Below, piece by piece: positions 8,749-17,602 of a stretch of DNA of 64,000 nt (position 1 is its first letter; each line of letters begins with the position of its first letter). A program made the translations under genes and the position numbers. The DNA is from an uncultured Bacteroidales bacterium. Its GTDB lineage: Bacteria; Bacteroidota; Bacteroidia; Bacteroidales; UBA932. The DNA lies in NCBI GenBank assembly GCA_900319855.1, contig ONQC01000008.1, forward strand, positions 1 through 64,000. Reading direction: 5' to 3'. The notes under the pieces are model-generated. The model did not search any database. It was given only the letters and a program-made list of their open reading frames with translations, and had not been told where the DNA came from.

Positions 8749-9183
8749 ATGTACGACGCCCTCAAACTGGAAAACCAGCTTTGCTTCCGGTTCTATACCG
8801 TCAGCCGGCTCATCACGCAGGCCTATGGCCCGCTGCTGGACCGGCTGGGGGTGACGTATCCGCAGTATCTGGTGCTGCTGGTGCTCTGGGAGAAGGACGC
8901 CCAACCGGTCAACGACATCGCCAAAAGGCTTGTCCTCGAGACCAATACGGTCACGCCCCTGCTCAAGCGGATGGAGGCCGAAGGGCTGGTCCGGCGCACC
9001 CGCGGGACGGAGGATGCCCGCCAGGTGATCGTCTCCCTGACCGAGAAAGGGAGCCGGCTGCGGGAGACCGCCAAGGATATCCCGGACCAGATGGGCTCCA
9101 CCATCACCTGCTGCAACATCCCCTCCGAACAGTTCCCGCAGCTCGCCGCCACGCTCGACAGCCTGATCCAGGCGTTGAAATAA
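8749..9183 (+). CDS. ohrR: MarR-family peroxide sensor of the OhrR type
   Basis: A 144-residue winged-helix regulator. The N-terminus 'LENQLCFRFYTVSRLITQAYGPLLDRLGVTYPQYLVLLVLWE' closely follows OhrR, with the reactive Cys at position 12 and the two conserved Tyr residues behind it. The wing region 'VRRTRGTEDARQVIVSLTEKG' is typical MarR. Cys121 and Cys122 near the C-terminus may allow disulfide formation, as in 2-Cys OhrR proteins. OhrR represses peroxide-defence genes until its Cys is oxidised. It is co-transcribed with the peroxidase, whose promoter carries two palindromes, so autoregulation is likely. Confidence 0.88.
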   Translation: MYDALKLENQLCFRFYTVSRLITQAYGPLLDRLGVTYPQYLVLLVLWEKDAQPVNDIAKRLVLETNTVTPLLKRMEAEGLVRRTRGTEDARQVIVSLTEKGSRLRETAKDIPDQMGSTITCCNIPSEQFPQLAATLDSLIQALK

Positions 9184-9209
9184 GGCTTTCCCGCAAGCGA
9201 AAAGGGCAA

Positions 9210-9319
9210 GCGTGATTCGTAACCGTTTAGTTTTTAATACAATAAGCAAAAGGCCATCCTTGAAATCGAGGATGGCATTTTGTCTAAAGTGCTAGCTATT
9301 AAATAGTTGCGAAACACGC
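9210..9319. repeat. 110-bp imperfect palindromic element, copy 1
   Basis: An almost symmetric inverted repeat centred at 9264.5. The outer tips are gcgtgattcgtaac and its near-complement gttgcgaaacacgc; the core is a perfect 8-bp hairpin (gccatcct 9253-9260 / aggatggc 9269-9276) flanked by aaaa and tttt. By my count 36 of 51 arm positions are complementary. It fills the space between the convergent ohrR and S41 protease genes and could terminate both. A second copy with the same tips lies at 37033-37140. Confidence 0.7.
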
Positions 9320-9335
9320 AATCGTCCTAAAAACC

Positions 9336-12300
9336 CTACGGCATCTGCTGCAGGCCGAGATCCCTGAAGGTGCGGTCGGCCGGACGGTCCGGCAGCGGCT
9401 TGCGGTCCTTGATCTGCTCGAGGGCCACCTCGATGGCCTTGAGGAGCTGCTGGTCGACGCCGGCTTCTTCCTGGGCCGGATCATTGTCAATCACGATATC
9501 CGGATCCACGCCATGGTTCTCGACGATCCACTGGCCGGTCTTGGCGTCATAGTTCGTGAAGAACGGCACGCGCACGTCGGTCCCGTCCATGTAGGGCAGG
9601 GAGCCGCTGATGCCCACGATACCACCCCAGGTCCGTGTGCCGACGATGGTGCCCAGGCCCGTCGCCTTGAAGCTCCACGGGAACAGGTCGCCGTCAGAGC
9701 AGGAATACTTGTCCACCAGCAGGACCTTCGGCCCGTGGTGCGTGCCCTCCGGGATGGTCCCGTTCAGGGTCGAGCCGCGGCGCATCGTCATGCGGTAGAC
9801 CTCACGCTGCAGCCGTTCGATGATCATCGGGGAGACATTGCCGCCGCCGTTGGACCGGTCGTCGATGATCAGCGCCTCCTTGTCCAGCTGCGGATAATAG
9901 TAACGGACGAATTCATTCAGGCCGTCGGCACTCATATCCGGAATATAGATGTAGCCCACCTTGCCGCCGGATTTCTCATCCACGGTCTTGATGCACCGCT
10001 GCACCCATTCCAGGTGATAGAGCGGATCCTCGTTGTCGATCGGCTTGATCACCACCTTGCCGGCCTTGGCGAGCGTCAGTTCGGTCAGGACACCGGCCTT
10101 TCCTACCAGCAGTTTGTAGATATTGTCCACGTCTTTCAGGGGCAGGCCGTCGATCGCCGTGATCACATCGCCTTCCGCCACGCCCAGGCCCGGCTCGGTC
10201 AGCGGGCTGCGCAGGGCTGCGCTGTACGGGGCACCGGGCAGGATATGGTCGATCCGGAAACCTTCCTTGACCTTGCTGACCTCCGCGCCCAGCAGGCCCA
10301 TCGGGATACGCTCCGGCTTCGGATACTCACCGATGGTTACATAGGCATGGCCACTGGCCAGCTCACTGATCATCTCGCCGATGATGTAGTTGACATCCAT
10401 GCGGGTCTTGGCATAAGGCAGCAGGACCGCATATTTCTCCTTGACTGCCTTCCAGTCGCGGCCGTGCATGTTCTGGACATAATAGCCGTCGCGGAACGCG
10501 CGCCAGACTTCGTCGAAGAGCTGCGGCCACTCCTGGGCGAAATCCACCGTCGCCACCATGTTGCCCAGCTCCGCCTTCTCGGAGAAATTCATCTTCGGCC
10601 CGACGGGCGCCGTCATGAGCGCGCCGCTGCGGAAGATCCACGCTTTCTTGTCGCCCGGACGGTAATTCATCTGCCCGTCGGCCGCATCGTCGGTCTTCTG
10701 GGTCGCGAAATCAAATACGCGGGTCTTCCCGGAGGCATTGAACCACAGTTTCTTGCCATCGCTGTAAAACCGCCGGCCATCTACCGGGAGCTTGATGGTC
10801 CGCTCCACGATGCCGTCCGGATCGAAGCGGACTTCCACCGGCCCTTCGGCCTTTTCCTCCTTGGCCGGCTTTGCCGGAGCACCGTCGGTCGCGATCAGCG
10901 GAGACGGGGTATCTTTCGCCAGCATCGCCATATAGACACCGCCCATATTGCCATAGGCATAATTCCACTCGACGCTGCTGTAGGTCGGTGAAAGATTCCG
11001 GTCCTCCGTGAAGATCAGGTACCGGCCATCCGAAGAGAACGTCGGGGAACCGCTGTTGTACCAGCGCTCCGTGACCGGATACTCCTTGCCGGCGGCCAGG
11101 TTGTAGAGATAGATGATGTTCATCTCATTCTTGGCCGGACGGGTATAGGCCAGCCACTTGCTGTCCGGAGAAATCTGGACGTTCGTGAACTCGGCCTCCG
11201 GGTTCTCCAAGATGGTCCGTTTGGCATGGGTGGCGACGTCGACCTCGACAATGCGGTTCTTGCGGTCGGTATAGAAAATCTTCCGGCTGTCCGGGGAGAA
11301 CTGCAGGGAACGGATATAGGTATCGTTTCCTTTGGTAATCATCTGGGCATCACCGCCTTTCTCCACATCATAGAGATAGATTTCGGTCTCGCCGCTGCCG
11401 TCGCCGATCCAGGCGATCCACTTGCCGTCCGGGCTCCAGTCGGCTCCCCGGTCGTTGGATCCCGGCGTACGGCTGAGATTGCGGGTCACGCCCGGACCCA
11501 CGGGAACGTCAAAGACTTCGCCGCGGGCGGTCACCACGAAACGGCCGCCATCCGGAGAAATCGCAGCGGAGCGCATGTTGACATGGCGCTGCTCGGCACG
11601 ACCGTATACCGCATCGGTCGTCAGGGTGAAATGCAGCTGTTCGCTCCGACGGGTCGCCGGATCGAACTTGTAGATGTAACCGCCGTTCTCATAGACGATG
11701 ACCTTGCCGTCCGTGCTGGGGAATTTCACGTCGTACAGGTCATGGTTGGTCACCTTGGTGGTCTGCTTCGTCTTGGTATTGTAGGAGAACAGGTTCATGA
11801 TGTTGTCCCGGTCGGAAGCAAAGAAGATCTCGTCGCCGATCCACATCGGGAAGATATCCTGAGCGTCGTTGTTGGTCACATTTTCGACCTTCTTCGCCTT
11901 GGGATCCCAGACCCAGACATCATCCGCCATACCGCCGCGGTAGTATTTCCAGGTACGGAATTCACGCATCACGCGGTTGTAGGCCAGCTGTTTGCCATCC
12001 GGGCTCCAGGAACAGAAACCGCCTTCCGGCAGTGCGACCCGCTGCGGCATGCCGCCCTGGGGAGAGACCGTCCAGAGTTTGCCATGGAAACCGTCTCCCG
12101 TACGGTTGCGGTAGGTAATGGACTTGCCGTCCGGAGTCCAGGCGAGCACCATGTTGTTCGGACCCATGCGGTCGCCGAGATCGTCGCGGCCGTTGGTCGA
12201 GGTCCATGTCACGCGGAACGGCTCGCCACCCGTTGCCGGGATGGTATAGACCTCGCGATTGCCGTCATATTCGCCCGTAAAGGCGATGGTCTTGCCGTCC

Positions 12301-12518
12301 GGGGAATAGCGGGCGAAAATCTCATAGCCCACATGGGAGGTCAGCCGCCGAGCCTGCCCGCCGGAAAGCGGAGCGGTCCACAGGTCACCGGCGTACGTGA
12401 AGACGACGTCCCGGCCGTTGGTGGCAGGGAAACGGAGGAGCCTCGCTTCCTGCGGCTCCTGGGCCAGCGCCGTCCCACTCAGTACGGCTGCCAGCAAAAA
12501 CAGGGTCCATTTCTTCAT
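9336..12518 (-). CDS. tricorn-like S41 serine protease, secreted
   Basis: A 1060-residue protein with signal peptide (MKKWTLFLLAAVLSGTALAQ). Two beta-propellers follow, built from repeats such as 'YSPDGKTIAFTGEYDGNREVY' and 'WSPDGKWIAWIGDGSGETEIY', then a PDZ domain ('GVAEGDVITAIDGLPL') and a C-terminal S41 peptidase. The nucleophile is Ser941 in 'YSCSDGD', with Asp942 beside it and Glu1000 in 'WIVENHG' 59 residues on, close to the tricorn spacing; the His lies in 'SGHAYVTIGEY' near residue 720. It probably degrades peptides in the periplasm. It starts 11 bp after the transglutaminase lipoprotein gene, so the two form an operon. Confidence 0.93.
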   Translation of the reverse strand: MKKWTLFLLAAVLSGTALAQEPQEARLLRFPATNGRDVVFTYAGDLWTAPLSGGQARRLTSHVGYEIFARYSPDGKTIAFTGEYDGNREVYTIPATGGEPFRVTWTSTNGRDDLGDRMGPNNMVLAWTPDGKSITYRNRTGDGFHGKLWTVSPQGGMPQRVALPEGGFCSWSPDGKQLAYNRVMREFRTWKYYRGGMADDVWVWDPKAKKVENVTNNDAQDIFPMWIGDEIFFASDRDNIMNLFSYNTKTKQTTKVTNHDLYDVKFPSTDGKVIVYENGGYIYKFDPATRRSEQLHFTLTTDAVYGRAEQRHVNMRSAAISPDGGRFVVTARGEVFDVPVGPGVTRNLSRTPGSNDRGADWSPDGKWIAWIGDGSGETEIYLYDVEKGGDAQMITKGNDTYIRSLQFSPDSRKIFYTDRKNRIVEVDVATHAKRTILENPEAEFTNVQISPDSKWLAYTRPAKNEMNIIYLYNLAAGKEYPVTERWYNSGSPTFSSDGRYLIFTEDRNLSPTYSSVEWNYAYGNMGGVYMAMLAKDTPSPLIATDGAPAKPAKEEKAEGPVEVRFDPDGIVERTIKLPVDGRRFYSDGKKLWFNASGKTRVFDFATQKTDDAADGQMNYRPGDKKAWIFRSGALMTAPVGPKMNFSEKAELGNMVATVDFAQEWPQLFDEVWRAFRDGYYVQNMHGRDWKAVKEKYAVLLPYAKTRMDVNYIIGEMISELASGHAYVTIGEYPKPERIPMGLLGAEVSKVKEGFRIDHILPGAPYSAALRSPLTEPGLGVAEGDVITAIDGLPLKDVDNIYKLLVGKAGVLTELTLAKAGKVVIKPIDNEDPLYHLEWVQRCIKTVDEKSGGKVGYIYIPDMSADGLNEFVRYYYPQLDKEALIIDDRSNGGGNVSPMIIERLQREVYRMTMRRGSTLNGTIPEGTHHGPKVLLVDKYSCSDGDLFPWSFKATGLGTIVGTRTWGGIVGISGSLPYMDGTDVRVPFFTNYDAKTGQWIVENHGVDPDIVIDNDPAQEEAGVDQQLLKAIEVALEQIKDRKPLPDRPADRTFRDLGLQQMP

Positions 12519-12529
12519 ATTAATCTCTT

Positions 12530-15145
12530 TTATAATTTGTTAAGCACGCCTTGGATCTGCTCTCCCATGCCAATCGTATAGCCCTGGGAGGCAAAATACA
12601 CCTTGTCAAAGGTGTCACCGATAATGAAAATCGGAAGAGTTCCGGCTTTCAGGTCCAGATTCGAAACGAGCGCGTCGAGAACCTTGCCGCCTTCATCCAC
12701 TGCCAGCCGCACATTGGAAGGGAGCTCGCCGTAGCGTCCTTCGGCGATTTCCTTGTTCAGGCGGTCCATCTGGGCCTGGTCGGTACAGAACAGCACCACC
12801 GGACGCCCCCACTGCTCGAAGGCGTCTTTCACCTTCGCGATATCGCGCAGCGCGTGGTTGGTCGGCTCTTTGCCCACTTCCAGCACGCCGGTCACATAGA
12901 ACCCGCGCCCCAGGTCGGAGACCAGGGAATTGGGGAAGGTCCCGATCACGGAAATCGCATCCGGAGCCTCGCGCAGGACGAGGTCCAGCGTAGTCGTCTT
13001 GCCTTCCTCGATGGTGAAGAGCTGGACCTGTACCGGGACGGAGCCGTCCGAAAGGCGGTTACCGGATACTAAGATATAGGTGCCTGTATCCAGTTTCGCC
13101 CCGTTGCGGAAGACATTCGCCCAGCCGACGCCGCCACCCATGTCGACCTGTCCTTCGTCATAAGAAAGCAGGCTGGTCCGACCGTCTACGATCTTGCTGA
13201 GGGTAAAGTGGCTGTAGTACTGCGGATCCGCGACAACTTTGCTGGGGGTGTAGTTCAGCATGAGTGTCCCCTGCGGGGCGACGGCCTGGCTGGCCGCTTC
13301 GAAATCCACGTCCGTCCAGTCCTCCCCGGTCTTGTACTGGACCTTCCCGGTGACCGGATCGATCCGGGCATCGATGCCCAACGTACGGGCGAGGCTGACA
13401 AAGAAGACGTCGCGGGAATTCGCGAAGGCGATCCGGCTCTTGAACACGCCGGCCGGCGACTGCGGGATCTGCCACGCTGTCGGGTCATCCAGCACGGTCA
13501 CATAGTCGCGGGTCCAGGCAATCAAGGCCTGCGGGTCTTTCAACTGTTTCTTCTGGTCCACCGTCAAGGCATTGGAGAAGAAAGCTTTATAAGGAGTCAG
13601 GAACTCGTTGGCCACGCGCGGACCCAGGATGGCCTGCCGGGCATTGTAGCTGTCCATGAGGTTCTCCATCGTTACATCATGCAGGTCTTTCCAGCTCAGG
13701 CTCTCGAGCAGGGCCATCGCCCGTTCGCGGTCATTTGCGCCGTCCAGGAAAGCCTTGACAGTCCGCCAGTTCCCCCGGGCACGCTCGATGGCCATCGCCT
13801 CGAAACGGCCATAGCCTTGTTCCATCATGGCTTCACGCGTGGCGAACGTTGCTTCGTATGCATGGCGGAGGGAGTCCTCCCGGGCGAAACGGCGCTGGTT
13901 CTCCGCCTTCTGCTCTTCAGTCTGGTCCGGCAGGTTGTAATGCTCCGGCGGCGGAACGATATCGATGGCCTGCGGATCGAAGGAAGGCTTGCCGGTCAAG
14001 GTGATGGTTACATTCTCATCCGAGCCGAACCGGATCCGGGAGAATCCATACTTCCCATCCTTGGAGGCCCAGGCCAGCATGTCGCCCTTGCCGGCGGTCA
14101 GGAACGTCCGCCCATTCGCATCCGTGTATTTCTTGACGGCGGGATAGAACTCAGCATAATTGTAGATCATGAAATCCACGCAGGCACCCTCGACGGGCGT
14201 CCCGGCTTCATCCACGACCTGCAAGTCGGCCCGTGCCGTCTCGGCATAGTTGTCAATCAGGTTCACCTCCGTGAAATTCGGGCCTTCCAGCATGACTTCT
14301 TCCGGTCCCTCATAATGTCCGAACACCTTGGTATGCATCAGCATGCCGCGACTGGCCGGGGCATTGAACCAGCCTAGGTCCAGTACCGCTTCCGGCTCGC
14401 ACGCTCCCAGGAAATGCCAGACACCGTCCGCCCAAGCTTCAACCCAGGCGTGGTTGTCATCCGTATGCGCCCAGCGCGGCGTGTAGACCTGACGGGCCGG
14501 GATGCCGACCGCACGCAGGGCGGCCACCGTGAAAGTGGATTCCTCGCCGCAGCGGCCGAGGGCGTTGCGCAGGGTATTCAGCGGAGAACTGGTCCGCGCA
14601 TCCGAAGGCTGGTAGGAAACCTTCTCGTGGCACCAGTGATTGACCTCAAGGATGGCATCCGACATCGAAAGTCCCTCCACACGGGGTCTCAATTCCCGGT
14701 AGAAAGCCACGCGTGCCGTGTCCAGGTTCTCATTGTTGACGCGGATCGGCAAGACGAAATGACGGAAGATGATTTCAGGGATTTTTTCGCCCCATTCCAT
14801 CTCTTTCCGGGTCTGGAAAGAAGCCCTGATATTCTGCAGATAATAATCTGTCGGATAGTCTGTTACATCAGCCAGCGGCATATAGGCGTAAAGGAACTCT
14901 AACGCCTCCCGCTCAGCCACCGTAATTTTACCGTCGTTAACATAACCGTTGTTACAGGTGACGGTTTCCGCACCATAATCGACCGCCAGGAAGGGGCGGA
15001 GGGCACCGTTATGGTCCGTCAGGCGACGGTTCAAGGTTTTGCGGACGGTATTCCGGTACGAGGCATCGGAAATGAAGTGCTCGCCGCTGTCACAGGCTCC
15101 CAGCAGGAGCAGGGCAGCGGTCAGGATGGGAAAGAATTTCTTCAT
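12530..15145 (-). CDS. transglutaminase-like domain lipoprotein
   Basis: 871 residues. The lipobox LLGAC (Cys18) predicts a lipid-anchored protein. A transglutaminase/protease-like fold follows, with Cys199 in 'GRCGEESTF' and His232 in 'DDNHAWVEAW', and an acidic residue after 'WHFLGACEPEAV'. Proteins of this superfamily are mostly thiol proteases or cross-linking enzymes; substrate cannot be told. The middle carries Ig-like beta segments ('VVDEAGTPVEGACVDFMIYN'), and the last ~130 residues, with 'VVLFCTDQAQMDRLNKEIAEG' and 'LPIFIIGDTFDKVYFASQGY', resemble a thioredoxin-like fold without CxxC. It is the first gene of an operon with the tricorn-like protease. Confidence 0.88.
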   Translation of the reverse strand: MKKFFPILTAALLLLGACDSGEHFISDASYRNTVRKTLNRRLTDHNGALRPFLAVDYGAETVTCNNGYVNDGKITVAEREALEFLYAYMPLADVTDYPTDYYLQNIRASFQTRKEMEWGEKIPEIIFRHFVLPIRVNNENLDTARVAFYRELRPRVEGLSMSDAILEVNHWCHEKVSYQPSDARTSSPLNTLRNALGRCGEESTFTVAALRAVGIPARQVYTPRWAHTDDNHAWVEAWADGVWHFLGACEPEAVLDLGWFNAPASRGMLMHTKVFGHYEGPEEVMLEGPNFTEVNLIDNYAETARADLQVVDEAGTPVEGACVDFMIYNYAEFYPAVKKYTDANGRTFLTAGKGDMLAWASKDGKYGFSRIRFGSDENVTITLTGKPSFDPQAIDIVPPPEHYNLPDQTEEQKAENQRRFAREDSLRHAYEATFATREAMMEQGYGRFEAMAIERARGNWRTVKAFLDGANDRERAMALLESLSWKDLHDVTMENLMDSYNARQAILGPRVANEFLTPYKAFFSNALTVDQKKQLKDPQALIAWTRDYVTVLDDPTAWQIPQSPAGVFKSRIAFANSRDVFFVSLARTLGIDARIDPVTGKVQYKTGEDWTDVDFEAASQAVAPQGTLMLNYTPSKVVADPQYYSHFTLSKIVDGRTSLLSYDEGQVDMGGGVGWANVFRNGAKLDTGTYILVSGNRLSDGSVPVQVQLFTIEEGKTTTLDLVLREAPDAISVIGTFPNSLVSDLGRGFYVTGVLEVGKEPTNHALRDIAKVKDAFEQWGRPVVLFCTDQAQMDRLNKEIAEGRYGELPSNVRLAVDEGGKVLDALVSNLDLKAGTLPIFIIGDTFDKVYFASQGYTIGMGEQIQGVLNKL

Positions 15146-15164
15146 GTCAGGATGAGTTTACCCT

Positions 15165-15172
15165 CAAAGATA
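15165..15172 (-). promoter_or_regulatory. promoter -7 box of the transglutaminase-protease operon
   Basis: The minus strand reads TATCTTTG, 19 bases before the ATG at 15145. It faces the divergent glycosyltransferase promoter at 15198. Confidence 0.5.
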
Positions 15173-15197
15173 AGGATTTTTTCAGAAGGATTATGAC

Positions 15198-15206
15198 TAT
15201 CTTTGC
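15198..15206 (+). promoter_or_regulatory. promoter -7 box of the GT2 gene
   Basis: TATCTTTGC, 20 bases before the ATG at 15227. Because the upstream TTG at 15203 lies inside this box, it cannot be the start codon; the ATG at 15227 is used instead. Confidence 0.55.
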
Positions 15207-15226
15207 ATAAAATATCATACCAGCCC

Positions 15227-16285
15227 ATGCGTTACAGCGTCATCGTACCCGTCTATAACCGCCCTGACGAAGTCCGGGAATTGCTAGAAAGCCTATGCGC
15301 CCAACCCCGGAAGGACGTGGAGGTCCTGATCGTGGAAGACGGATCCGCCGTCCCCTGCGAAGAGGTTGTCCGAACCTTCGAAGACCGGCTCACGGTACGC
15401 TATTATTCCAAACCCAATTCCGGTCCCGGACAAACCCGGAACTACGGAGCAAAACGGGCGGAAGGGGAATGGCTCATCATCCTGGACTCGGACGTCATCG
15501 TCCCGGAAGGCTATTTCGACGCCATCGATGCGGAACTGGCCCGGGAAGATTCCGATGCCTTCGGCGGCCCGGACCGGGCGCACAAAGATTTTACACCCAT
15601 CCAGAAAGCCATCAACTATGCCATGACTTCTTTCTTCACGACCGGCGGCATCCGCGGCGGGAAAAAGAAACTGGACAAATTCTATCCGCGCAGTTTCAAC
15701 ATGGGTATCCGGCGCGAGGTATTCGACGCCCTCGGCGGATTCTCCAAGATGCGGTTCGGGGAAGATATTGATCTGAGCATCCGGATCTTCAAGGGCGGAT
15801 ACCGCTGCCGGCTCTTCCCGGAGGCCTGGGTCTGGCACAAACGTCGCACGGACTTGAACAAATTTTTCAAGCAAGTCCATAATTCCGGCATCGCCCGGAT
15901 CAACCTCTATAAGAAATACCCGGACTCGCTGAAACTGGTGCACATGCTTCCGGCTGCATTTACCCTCGGCACCTTACTGTGCCTGCTTCTCATCCTTACG
16001 GGCGTCGTCTATGCCATTCTGAATCAATCGGGTATCATTCAGATTGATTTCCCGGGCGGTCCGGTCTGCGTTACACTGGGACTGTTGCCGCTTCTGCTCT
16101 ATTCGCTGCTGATCTTCATGGATTCCTCGGTCAAGAACAAGAGCTTGAAAGTTGGATGGCTTTCCGTCCCGGCGGCATTTGTCCAACTGATCGGGTACGG
16201 AACGGGCTTCCTGCGTGCCTGGTGGGAGCGCTGCGTGCTTGGACGCGGGGAATTCGAAGCCTTCAAGAAGAACTTTTACAAGTAG
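15227..16285 (+). CDS. family 2 glycosyltransferase with C-terminal membrane segments
   Basis: 352 residues. The GT-A fold is clear: 'YSVIVPVYNRPDEV' at the N-terminus, nucleotide-binding 'VLIVEDGS', the DxD-type 'LIILDSDVIVPEGY', and 'GEDIDLSIRIFKGGY', which corresponds to the catalytic ED motif. The C-terminal third has hydrophobic segments ('FTLGTLLCLLLILTGVVYAI', 'TLGLLPLLLYSLLIF', 'VPAAFVQLIGYGTGFLRAW'), so the enzyme works at the inner face of the cytoplasmic membrane, probably in surface glycan synthesis. Donor and acceptor sugars are unknown. It is an apparent single-gene unit. Confidence 0.93.
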   Translation: MRYSVIVPVYNRPDEVRELLESLCAQPRKDVEVLIVEDGSAVPCEEVVRTFEDRLTVRYYSKPNSGPGQTRNYGAKRAEGEWLIILDSDVIVPEGYFDAIDAELAREDSDAFGGPDRAHKDFTPIQKAINYAMTSFFTTGGIRGGKKKLDKFYPRSFNMGIRREVFDALGGFSKMRFGEDIDLSIRIFKGGYRCRLFPEAWVWHKRRTDLNKFFKQVHNSGIARINLYKKYPDSLKLVHMLPAAFTLGTLLCLLLILTGVVYAILNQSGIIQIDFPGGPVCVTLGLLPLLLYSLLIFMDSSVKNKSLKVGWLSVPAAFVQLIGYGTGFLRAWWERCVLGRGEFEAFKKNFYK

Positions 16286-16420
16286 TTTAGTCCCGCTATT
16301 CCAAATGTTTATATGTTCGTCCCAATGTTTCAAAGCGGGGCGAAAGGCTTTCTTTGTTCGCTAAAACTGTGTAAATTGGGACTACAAAAACGCACAAACC
16401 CATAACAAAAACACAGTGAT

Positions 16421-17593
16421 ATGAAAAAAATCCTTACTGTTGTCGCGACGCTCTGCATGGTTGCAGGCGCGCTTCACGCCCAGGAACTGGCGAACTTCAA
16501 CTTCGGCGGTCGCGGCCGTCCCGTCGTTTCCCCGGAAATCCAGGGTGACAGCGTCACCTTCCGTCTGAAGGCCGACTACGCCACCTATGTCAAGCTCAGC
16601 GGCTCCTGGATGCCGAACCCTTACGGCGGCTCCATCGACATGCGCCGCGGCGAAGGCAATGTCTGGGAAGTCAAGGTCCCGCTGCCGTCCCCGGAAATCT
16701 ACACCTATAATTTCATTGTGGACGGCGTCAGCGTCAATGACCCGCAGAACATCCAGGTCCAGCGCGACGGCACCCGTTTCCTCAACATGCTCATCGTCCC
16801 GGGCGAGCGCACCGAGAACTACAACGAGGCCAACCACCGCGGTACCGTCAGCCATCCTTGGTATGACAGCAAGATCCTCGGCCTGAACCGTCGTCTGACC
16901 GTCTACACCCCGTACGGCTACGAGAACAACCCCAAGAAGAAGTATCCGGTGCTCTACCTCCTCCACGGTGCAGGTGGTGACGAAGAGGCTTGGACCAGCA
17001 TGGGCCGCGCCGCCCAGATCCTCGACAACCTGATCGAGAAGGGTCTCGCCGAGCCGATGATCGTCGTCATGCCGAACGGCAATGGCAACCAGCAGGCTGC
17101 CGGTACCCTGAACCTCCCCGTCAAGCAGCAGCAGTTCGACCGCAACGCCATGCAGAACATGAGCGAAGCCGAGCGCAGCCGCATGATGAACGGCTATGTC
17201 ATGAGCCTCTGCGAGGAAATCGTTCCGTTCATCGAGAAGAACTTCCGCGCCATCGCGAAGCCGGAGGCCCGCGCCATCGCCGGTCTGTCCATGGGTGGCG
17301 GCCACACCATCACCGCTTCCAACCTCTATCCGGAGATGTTCGACTACATTTGCCCGCTCTCCGCTGCCGGCAGCGCCACTCCGGAGCAGGTTGCGACCCT
17401 CAAGAAGGCTGGTGTGAAGCTCTACTTCCTCGCCTGCGGTAACACCGACTTCCTCTTCCAGGGCTCCCAGAACCTCGACAAGACCCTCACCGAGCAGGGC
17501 CTCGACCACATCTTCTATGTTTCCGACGGCGGCCACGTCTGGGCCAACTGGAGACTCTATCTGAACACCTTCGCCCCGAAGCTCTTCAAATAG
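16421..17593 (+). CDS. secreted CE1-like carbohydrate esterase, paralogue 1
   Basis: 390 residues with signal peptide (cleavage near 'ALHAQ'). Residues about 30-130 form an N-terminal beta-sandwich of the CBM48/E-set kind ('SVTFRLKADYATYVKLSGSW', 'YTYNFIVDGVSVNDP'). The rest is an alpha/beta-hydrolase of the esterase-D/feruloyl esterase family with triad Ser290 ('GLSMGGGHT'), Asp343 ('NTDFLF') and His372 ('GGHVW'). Family members remove acetyl or feruloyl groups from plant polysaccharides; the precise ester is unknown. A close paralogue follows after 9 bp, so both are co-transcribed. No good TAnnTTTG box precedes it; only TAAATTGG at 16372 comes close. Confidence 0.9.
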   Translation: MKKILTVVATLCMVAGALHAQELANFNFGGRGRPVVSPEIQGDSVTFRLKADYATYVKLSGSWMPNPYGGSIDMRRGEGNVWEVKVPLPSPEIYTYNFIVDGVSVNDPQNIQVQRDGTRFLNMLIVPGERTENYNEANHRGTVSHPWYDSKILGLNRRLTVYTPYGYENNPKKKYPVLYLLHGAGGDEEAWTSMGRAAQILDNLIEKGLAEPMIVVMPNGNGNQQAAGTLNLPVKQQQFDRNAMQNMSEAERSRMMNGYVMSLCEEIVPFIEKNFRAIAKPEARAIAGLSMGGGHTITASNLYPEMFDYICPLSAAGSATPEQVATLKKAGVKLYFLACGNTDFLFQGSQNLDKTLTEQGLDHIFYVSDGGHVWANWRLYLNTFAPKLFK

Positions 17594-17602
17594 TCTTTCG
17601 AA

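Noticed and set aside
15203..15226. TTG at 15203 as start of the glycosyltransferase
   Set aside because: It lies inside the promoter -7 box; the ATG at 15227 directly precedes the family N-terminus.
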